From positions 4,667,001 to 4,731,000 of the forward strand of contig NC_133903.1 in NCBI RefSeq assembly GCF_964199755.1: DNA of 64,000 nucleotides, written 5' to 3'. The DNA is from Larus michahellis. Lineage: Eukaryota > Chordata > Aves > Charadriiformes > Laridae. A model generated the notes under the pieces. That model did not search any database. It saw only the letters and a list, made by a program, of their open reading frames with translations, and was not told the origin of the DNA. Positions 55,480 to 64,000 of the stretch are shown one piece after another. The translations under genes were made by a program, and so were the position numbers. Positions within the stretch are counted from its first letter, which is position 1, and each line of letters opens with the position of its first letter.

Positions 55480-56010
55480 CCCAGAAATGTCACCACCCAG
55501 CCCGACATCTCTGCAGAAAGCACCAGCGACCTCTTGGTCACCTCCTTCCTCGGCTGCACCCTGGCCACCATGTGCGTGGTTGGGCTGGTAGGAAACATCT
55601 ACACACTGGTGGTCGTCACCATCTCCACAAGGTGCCCCATCTCCATGTACCTCGTCACCTTGGCCCCAGCCAATCTTCTGTACTTACCCGCCGTCCCCTT
55701 CGTGGTCTGCACATACTTCATGCAGGACTGGTACTTGGGAGACCGGGGCTGCAGGTTCCTCTTCAGCCTCAACCTCCTCACCATGCATACCAGCATCTTC
55801 ATCCTCACCATCACGAGCACCAATCTGTGGCCGTCATCAGGCCTCTGGACACCCTGTGCAGGTCAAGGGACCACCAGTGGGCGGTCACCTGCCTGGTGTG
55901 GCTGGTGGCCTTCCTCCTCGCCCCGTCCGCCATGATCCTCGTCGACCTGCACACCAGCCACCGCAATGGGGTGACCAAGTGTGTTGTGGCAGGGTCTCCC
56001 TGGCTCTCCA
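55480..56010 (+). pseudogene. Urotensin-II-receptor-like GPCR remnant
   Basis: Two plus-strand frames together resemble the first four transmembrane helices of a UTS2R-family class A GPCR. Frame 1 (to about 55,823) shows an NVT glycosylation site, a TM1 with GLVGNIYTLVV, a TM2 with ISMYLVTLAPANLLYL, the WYLGDRGC loop motif and LLTMHTSIFILTITSTN of TM3. At about 55,824 the frame shifts: the residues expected to be ERY are missing, and the family match resumes in frame 3 with VAVIRPLDTL, then TM4 (CLVWLVAFLLAPSAMIL) and an ECL2 cysteine. After about 56,000 the similarity ends, with TM5-TM7 absent. The conserved TM2 Asp is Asn (APAN). No in-frame ATG with good context precedes it. Known family role is Gq-coupled urotensin-II binding; this copy should be non-functional. 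Paralogue identity within the family is not resolved. Confidence 0.8.
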
Positions 56011-56089
56011 GGAACATTCCTCTCCCCGCTCCCTGCACGGCGACCGCTGTGGCTCAGCCCATATGGTTTCCAGCCGCAGCCTGACCTCC

Positions 56090-58190
56090 GCTCCGGGTGC
56101 CAGCCCCTTCTGGGTCTGGGATGGAGATCAGCAAACTCAGCACGACGCTCCCGCCCCTGAAGCAATCCTTCCTCTTCTGCAGGCCATAAAAACCAGGTTG
56201 TGGTGCAAGAAAAACATCTGTCCCTCTCAACCTGCTGGCGCCCGAACTCCTTCCCGTCATCTTAGGTCCAGCCACGAGCTCTCCGAGCGGATTTTCTTTT
56301 ATTGCACGTCTGTGTAACACAGCGGCATCCTGGTCCCACGTCAGGGGCGTTTATTCTCCAAGCAATAAAATAATCCCACGGCCAAGGCTGGGAGAGGGTC
56401 CGCAGGACCGGGGGGGGGGGGGGTGCGTGTTGTTTGCACCGTCCATCCAGCAGGTAGATGAGAGATTGCAGGAAGGGGTTCTATACATTTCTAATCCCAT
56501 TCTGATCTTGTTTCAAATTAGCACGATCAGAAAGAGAGGCAGCATCCTCCCCTCCTGCCCTCCATCCCCCGCCTCCCGCCCCTGATTTATTTAATCTGTA
56601 ATTATTTATGGGGGTTTTGGTTTCACCCTAAGCCACACGGGAAGAAAGGCTGAAAAGCGAAGCGAGAGGGAGGGTTTTAGCCAGGCATCAGGCTGTAAGG
56701 CACCAACAGAAGATAGCAAGAGGTTTTCTTGCGAATTAAAACCCGTGCTGCCGTGCTTTTTTAAAGCGGAGGGCGGTGGGCAGCGGCCGCCTTTCCCCAG
56801 GCGGGCAGCCACGGGGACACCGGGGCAGCAGCAGAAACCAGAAGAGAAATCGCCACCGCGAGACCGGTGGCTCCTGCTCACCGCGCGCTTTGTACGTCCT
56901 GCGGCAAGAGGAGGAGACCGGAAATTTTAACTTGAGGAATGTAATTGGTACGCCAAGCTCCCATCGAAGAGACAGTCTTGAGTTCTGCAAGACTTCTCGA
57001 GAGAAATATTAATTCTTTTTATCAGGTCTTCAAACAGAAGTCCTGCAGCAGCCCCTCTACAGCGCACCGAAGGCACCGGAGCGGGCTGCAGGAACCCTCT
57101 GTCTCTCTTAGCTACATCTGCACACCAACGGGATACCAGCCATCAGGAACGCTTCCCAAGAAGTATTTATTAGAGGAAACGCAAAGGACCAGCGTTTGGC
57201 AGAGCACGGAAGGACTGACGGCATTCCTTGCTCCAAACCCTCCAGCAGAAGCCATCCAGCCCCTGCTGCCGGCTGAAACGAGGGGGTGGGCGAACCCAGC
57301 TCCGCTGGTTTGCTCCTTGCGTCTTAGTGCATTCAATCGCATTGGGAAGTTATCCAAAGAATAAAAAACATTATTGAATTATCCCTCCTTTTTTTTTTAA
57401 AAAAAAACCAACAAGATTAAAGAAATCCCAGCTTTCAGAGCGGGAAGGCTCTGCTGCAGCGCGCACCGATGCTGAGCACCGAGTGATCCCCGCCGGCACC
57501 GGCCTCAGACTCCCGTCCGTCTTTCTCCACTTGCAAAACACTGCTAATTAGGAAAAAAAACCCCAAACAACACCCAACCAGGAAAGCAGAGATTCATCAG
57601 CATTACCGAATCTTTCTCCGACTGTAATTAAGGGGGGGGTATGTGTTATAATTTCTTTCCCGAAAACTGAGGTTTTGGATAAAAACCAGGGCAAATAATA
57701 AGGTAAGAAGGGAAAAAGATACAAGCTGGTAATGAATCAGTTAAAGAATGAATGAAACAAAGCGTTCTACCTGGAAAGGAAGCCTTACCTGGGCAGCCCG
57801 TATAAATCCGTTACATCAGCTGCATTTCCAGACCTCGTCCCCTGAGTCAGCCCCCACAACCCCAGCCCCCCGCAGAGGGGCAGCCTGAGCCGCTCCTGGG
57901 AGCAAAGCTCGATCGCCGAGAGCAGCGCCAACAGCAGGACGGCTTCGCCACGCGCCGCTCTGCCTCTGTCAAACAAACTGGATTTTTCTTAAAATCTTAC
58001 TATTGTGTAATGCTACATCATCTTCCATCAGAGCGATCCTGTTTTTGGTTGCTGCCATCAGCGCCCTGCCTGTATCCTCCACCCCCACCTCCAGCTACGC
58101 TAAGCGCAGCACTACCACGCTCCGATTACGAGCCCATCAATTTTCCCGTGCCTTCCATAAATGTTTTAATAAACAAAATAGCAGACACCA
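56090..58190. other. Intergenic DNA between receptor remnant and SMURF1 3' end
   Basis: No gene is supportable. It contains a G14 run at 56,410-56,423, a T/A-rich tract near 57,390-57,410 and a short G-run near 57,632. Open frames on both strands carry no recognised domain. Confidence 0.6.
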
Positions 58191-58208
58191 AGAGTTTAAA
58201 GTTGTGAG

Positions 58209-58214
58209 TTTATT
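58209..58214 (-). terminator. SMURF1: SMURF1 poly(A) signal
   Basis: AATAAA on the minus strand (TTTATT on the plus), the last one before the sequence loses its UTR-like AT-rich character. A GT-rich stretch follows about 30 bases further on. A second copy lies at 58,272-58,277. Confidence 0.65.
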
Positions 58215-59991
58215 GCATATGTAACAAAAATGAACATGACCTCCTGGGTCCAGCCTACTATACAATCACTGTTTATTCCAGCTGGTTCCATAACCACATT
58301 AAATAGAACTAGTATTTCTTTAAATACTTTGATTTAGACATAAAATGAAACATTAGTGTACAACTTTCACAAAATAAATCTGCAATAAAAACAGTGGGAA
58401 GAATAACAAGGATAGCAGCAATACTTAAAACATGACATTACAAAATAATAAATTAAAAAAATACATTATAAAGTGGTTGAGGAACAAAAAAATTAACAAA
58501 TTAAAACCAGATCCATACTGTGTTTCTGGGAACTTGCTGTGCCACGCGGCCCTGAACCTGGGCACCGGCTCCAGAGGGCCCCGGTGGCTGGATCACTAAT
58601 TTACAAAATCTGTTGGATTTCACAACCACCTCGACTTGAACTACGTACATACCGCTGAGCAAACGCTGATTTCACCGTCTGGAGCTTCGAGCAGCCTTTT
58701 CCGAAGCAGGGTCTCCTCTAACATTTAATGCCCAAGTTAACGCTAACATTCATAAAACAGTCTCGTTTCTTCCCGATTTAAAACACGAGCAAAGTGGTGG
58801 TTTCCTACATCCCTGAGCATAGAGTATAGGCTGATGAGCAGTATCAGGGCAAGCACTGAAGGGCTGTGCCAATGGACCAGCTTTTAGGTTTGCTTTTAGG
58901 ACAGGAACAAAAAGACACACTGTACCTTGTATTTCCTTCGGGTCAGATCCAAGAGTATCCGCGTACAAGGTGGAACACGAAATGACGAAACGAACACCAG
59001 ACTCCATGTTATTCTTTGGGCAAGTTTGAGAAGTAACAACCAGTTCAAGTGCTGGCAGACCGAGTGGGAACGAACACACGAATTCAGACAGCTGAGGTTT
59101 TCCGAGCAGCTCCCGAGCCCTCAGAGACTCCACGGCTCAAGCCACGCGAACTCTTGTCGGCATTTCATCCTTCCCTGGCCTTGGAACCCACCAGAGGAAG
59201 AACAAGCCGTTGCTTTAAACCCATTCTGCCTCAGTTCTTTATTTTCCTCCATCCATCCAACCAGCTTTAAGGCCTGCCTCAAATGCATGTACAGAACGAT
59301 ACAAAAAAAATGTCTTCATCGTCACCGAAGTGGCACAAAATCGCAAAGACAACACGATGGGAGAGGTGGTGAAGCTGTTTAGAAGAGAACTGAAATAATC
59401 AAAAAGACAGTGCCCTGTTCTCGTTACTGTCAGCATGGAGGAGGTACCTTGACAAGGGCTTTTAAATACAGCAAAAGACAGACGGACTTTTCAAAACAAC
59501 AATCCTTGCCTATTCTTATGTTGTGCATCCAATAAAACACTGACCTAGCAAAGACATTAGGAACTATCATTCTATGTCAACTGCACCGTTGACATAAAGC
59601 TACTTGACCTATAGATCTCCAAATCAAGGGCCTTCGCCTTCATCTCGCTTGGTTTTTACTGAGCCACTTGTGCTGCACGTAGAGCTTGCGGGATAGGATT
59701 TTTGGTAGCAGTGGGCTTTAGTATCTCTTTTTTTAAACTCTTTTAGTGAAAAATCCACATGAGACTGCATGCAAAGCTTTTGGGCAATAATCCATTTTGT
59801 GGTGGGTTTTTTTTTTTCTCCCTATCTGACTGGTTTATTGCACATTCAAACGTACTGAAAGGATTAAATACACTCTATGAACAGGTACGATTTCACAGGC
59901 ATTTCGAAAAGCCAGGGCTGTGGGGATTCTGCTCAGCCCAAGACTGTACAGGTGCTTCTCTGCAGACTGTTGCATTTCCTCTCTTTTCTCC

Positions 59992-59995
59992 AAAA

Positions 59996-60027
<32 letters not shown>
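59992..60027. repeat. Long A tract (U-rich tract in SMURF1 mRNA)
   Basis: Twenty-three A, one G and twelve A. In the SMURF1 message this is a U-rich element of 36 nt that could bind U-tract proteins. It could be length-polymorphic. Confidence 0.85.
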
Positions 60028-60028
<1 letters not shown>

Positions 60029-61861
60029 AGTCACATAGTTTCATTTACATCCCAACAACCAGTACTGCAGAAACTGGTCCCCAAGTGCCGAAAGATTCCT
60101 AGAGAACGTGGGTCTGAACATGCCTCTCCTGTACAGTCTTGGAGGACGAGCATCGTTAGCCACCCCGTGCAAATCTCACAACACGGTACGATTTTACACC
60201 TCCAACGCAATCCTTACTCCCAACAACAAATCACAAGAGTTATGGTCAATGGAGGGAAAAAAAAAAAAGATATCCCACAAAAAAAAACAAAACAGAGAAA
60301 GATGCCAGGGTTTTGACAAGTGTCTACTTTCTGTCCTATCACAGTTTAAAGCTATTATCAAAGTCAATTAAAAAAAGACAAAATAGAAGTATTCCAGTAG
60401 ACATCTTCTAAGAACGATCTCTTACCCACAGCTGAATTTCAATGCACTATTCCATAAGCATAACATCTGTTAAGTGTTTCAGTAATGAATCTCTAAAAAT
60501 CAGGCTTGCCAAAGAAAAAAAATCCCATACAGGCAAGTCTGCTTTACTTAAGTTTAGACACGTTTGACAGACAACTGGGTCTTTCTGAAGCCATGTTATT
60601 TGTTAAAATACTGTCTCATCTTGGTGTGCAAACTGGAAGAAAATGTTAGTGATTCAGGTATTTGATTTGCTTTTGTTTCCCCTGGGAAGCTGTTTTAGCA
60701 ATGTGTTAGAGAGCAAACCTTTTAATATTAGTTTCAGATATTGGAAAAAATAGCCTTATATGGCTCTCTGGAGAAATTTTTATCCCTACAGAACCGAAGT
60801 CATAAATTCTTTCAATAGCTTTTCATAACATTTAAAATGTACTCACTGTATAGTTACCCTTTTACCTCAACCTCCAAATAAACCTTTCCCAAGGCCAAAA
60901 CCTGCCGAACAGAAGTCCGCTCTGTTCACTTGGCTTTCAGCGATTTCCATGTGGGTCTCAGAATTTGAAGTCACACAAACACATCTCGGGTAAAACAGTG
61001 GCACAGAAATCACAGCTTTGGGATTGAAGAGGTTCTTATCCTCTGTCTCCTCCTTACAAGGCTTCTCCGCGAGGTACTTACATCTGAACGAACTATGGAA
61101 AGTAATTCTGCAGGAGGAAATAATTGTTCTCGTGTGCAAGACAATTAGATTTCAGCCAGGACAACCAAAAAGAAATCACACAATACCATTTAAGCTGTCC
61201 CAGATTCCTTCACTTTTCTCAAGGTGAGCCACAGCTTCCACTGGGAGCTTCCTGCTAAGGCAGAACTTGGATTTCTTTACCTTTCAGTTAAATGTTCATA
61301 TGGAGGTATTTTCTGCTAGAAGTTGACTTATTAAACAAGTGTTTTAAAATGTGCAATGCAAATTGTGGTGCCAGTCAGACACTCTGCACCCGCCAGACTC
61401 TACAAGGGCTCAAGCTTGATTTAAGACAAACTAACCAGGTACACCTACCAGCTGCAAGTCCTCAGCAAATTAAGCTCATTCTTAATTACACTTTGATTCT
61501 CCTATTAAAAAAAACCCCACAAGTCACTGACCCTATCACAATATGTGTTACAAATCTAGCAGAATATCCCGTGTAACCAAAGCCAAATGCCGAACTTGGC
61601 TGTATTTCATTTTATGGGGAGGGGGATGGAAGAAGAGGGAAGGGGTTATTGTAACAAAGGGGAGAAAATAGAGTTGGAGACCACCAACAAAAGCCCCTAC
61701 CCCCACCCTCATCCACCAGCGGCGGAAGGGAAACAGCCCCATCTCTAAGTTGTCTAGAGTTCGGATGCTTCAGACAGCTTAGCAGGAAGTTCGCAGCAAG
61801 CCTCTTCTAGCTTTTGATTTGGTGGTCCATGAGCTAGCATCTGTTTCCTTTGGTTGCTTTT

Positions 61862-62714
<853 letters not shown>

Positions 62715-62799
62715 CAAGTGTGGGCTTTTGGAAGGTTGTCTGTGTTTGCATCTATTAAATGGATGGTAAACAGTCTGGGTCCTGCAGCGCCTGTAGAAC
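62715..62799 (-). CDS. SMURF1: SMURF1 penultimate coding exon: HECT C-lobe up to the catalytic cysteine
   Basis: 85 nt on the minus strand. The acceptor CTGTCTGTAAG leaves GT to finish a glycine codon; STGAAGPRLFTIHLIDANT and DNLPKAHT follow, then TG of the next codon before the donor GTAAGATG. LIDANTDN is the SMURF1 form (SMURF2 differs here, as I remember it). The TG joins the C at 61,961 to make the catalytic HECT cysteine. The upstream exon, ending in the GFKALQ-type segment, was not found before 64,000. Confidence 0.95.
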
Positions 62800-64000
62800 C
62801 TTACAGACAGACATTCTAGTTAATGCACTTCAACAAAACATCATTCGTGCACACAGATTCGGCTACTTATAAAAAGGCAAGAGAGAAAAAAATCCCCGTT
62901 CCAGCTGCAAATACAAGTGTGTCATAGGCTAAATCTGCAGATCAGATTTGCAGCTGATGAAGGGATGGCAGAAGTGACAGGGCTGTTCATGACAATTAAT
63001 TTGCAGACGAGTATTTTGGAAAGCTGCTAAATTTTACATTAACAATGTTGCACTTTCAAAAATGAAAAGACTTAAGTGCAAAAAGATTTTCCTTGTAAGA
63101 GAGAACTATATATTTTACTTTGAACATCAGTTAACTGTCAGCCAACAGACGGAACTTTACCATGAGAATCACACCAACTGCCCTGGTTTCAGCTGGGATA
63201 GAGTTAATTTTCCTCCCAGTAGTTGCTGTGTTTTGGATTTAGTACAAAAATAATGTTGATAACACATATGGTTTTAGTTGTTGTTAAGTAATGCTTAGCT
63301 TAAGTCAAAGACTTTTTCAGCTTCTGATAGAAGCTGAGAGGGAGCATCGACAGGACAAGCTGCCAAAGGAATATTCCATACCATCGGCGTCATGCTCAGT
63401 GTATAAATGGGGGTTGGCTGAGGGCAGGGATCAGGAATCACTGCTCGGGATGGGCTGGGCAACCGATCCTCGGGTGGTGAGTAATTGTATTGCATCACTT
63501 CTTTTGTATATTCTTTTACCATTATTATTATTAATTCTTCTGTTACTGTTCTATTAAACTGCCTTTATCTCAACCCACAAGGATTTTTTTTCCTTTTTCT
63601 CCCTTTTCTCCGTAGTCTACTGGGTGAACGAACAGCTGCGTGGTCCTAGTTGCCAGCCGGGGTTAAACCACGACGACAGCCTAGGACGCTGCTGCCTTTT
63701 CTGATGACAAAATCTGAATTTTATTTTTAAAGTCTAACGGTTTGTTGCCGAACAACGAAGGGAATACGATTTTCACGTGAAAAAGTTGTTCAGTCAGCTC
63801 TATCATCAGGTGCACGCAATGGTTTTAACATCAGTCCACAGAGTTGTAGGGGACTGATAAGCTAATATTGACACCAAAGTGCTACACGATGACAGATTTA
63901 CCAGCTTGTATCACTATCAGCAACGGCTAAAGTGCTCGCCGTCAGCAGAGCTGCTGACAAATGTAAAACTGCTCTTGGGACAAAAAGTTTGTTAAGTGCT
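62800..64000 (-). other. SMURF1: SMURF1 intron running off the window end
   Basis: Intron upstream of the penultimate exon; no further SMURF1 exon is recognisable. An endogenous-retrovirus LTR occupies 63,179-63,678 and the rest is unremarkable AT-rich sequence. Confidence 0.8.
63179..63678 (+). mobile_element. Solo LTR of an avian endogenous retrovirus
   Basis: The 500-bp unit begins TGCCCTGGTTTCAGCTGGGA and ends with AAACCACGACGACA, giving TG...CA termini. It carries TATAAA at 63,402-63,407, an (ATT)n stretch near 63,518-63,537 and ATTAAA at 63,553-63,558, in the order expected for U3-R-U5. The sequence resembles an LTR seen in many bird genomes; I assign no class. No internal gag or pol sequence flanks it, so it is a solo LTR, on the opposite strand to SMURF1. 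Target-site duplications were not clear, so the exact ends may be off by a few bases. Confidence 0.88.

Larger units (their letters stand above)
58195..61861 (-). other. SMURF1: SMURF1 3' UTR
   Basis: About 3.7 kb of AT-rich sequence follows the stop codon on the minus strand. The distal poly(A) signal AATAAA lies at 58,214-58,209, with a GU-rich downstream element around 58,170-58,180, so cleavage is probably near 58,195-58,203. Another AATAAA is at 58,277-58,272. The UTR includes a nearly unbroken 36-nt U tract in the mRNA (59,992-60,027). Length is similar to the long mammalian SMURF1 UTR as I remember it. Confidence 0.75.

Noticed and set aside
55173-56084. 303-codon plus-strand frame
   Set aside because: Only its last third carries receptor-like sequence (the shifted frame of the GPCR remnant); the earlier part is out of frame with the receptor and resembles nothing.

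Overview
The window is vertebrate nuclear DNA, almost certainly avian. Coding sequence is split into small exons with GT-AG introns. Two repeats are typical of bird genomes: a CR1 LINE 3' end (about 4,898-5,058) and an endogenous-retrovirus LTR of a type widespread in birds (63,179-63,678). The species cannot be named from the sequence alone.

Layout. (1) 1-22,480: no supportable exon; probably RNF216 intron 13 and beyond, with homopolymer tracts and one CR1 fragment. (2) 22,481-37,895, minus strand: twelve coding exons of RNF216 (TRIAD3), an RBR-type E3 ubiquitin ligase. All splice phases agree and give 690 codons, from the start codon to the middle of the IBR domain. The rest of the IBR, the catalytic RING2 and the proline-rich tail were not found and should lie below coordinate 1. 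(3) 37,896-53,635: RNF216 intron 1, about 15.7 kb. (4) 53,050-54,470: CpG-rich promoter and non-coding first exon of RNF216, flanked by two GC-rich minisatellites. (5) 55,480-56,010, plus strand: decayed remnant of a urotensin-II-receptor-like GPCR gene. (6) 58,195-64,000, minus strand: the last two coding exons and the long 3' UTR of SMURF1, a C2-WW-HECT E3 ligase; the LTR sits in the next SMURF1 intron.

Two unrelated E3 ligase genes therefore lie head-to-tail on the minus strand (SMURF1 upstream, RNF216 downstream), about 4.5 kb apart, with a dead receptor gene between them on the other strand. The points most worth checking are: the SMURF1 catalytic cysteine codon split by the last intron; a GC-AG intron in RNF216; two SUMO-interaction-like motifs in RNF216 exon 3; a spliced upstream ORF ending one base before the RNF216 start codon; the receptor remnant; the promoter-flanking minisatellites; and a perfect 24-bp palindrome in RNF216 intron 1. 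I saw no convincing wholly new system.

Exon calls rest on reading translations against remembered RNF216, SMURF1 and UTS2R sequences and on splice-site inspection. No alignment or database search was run.
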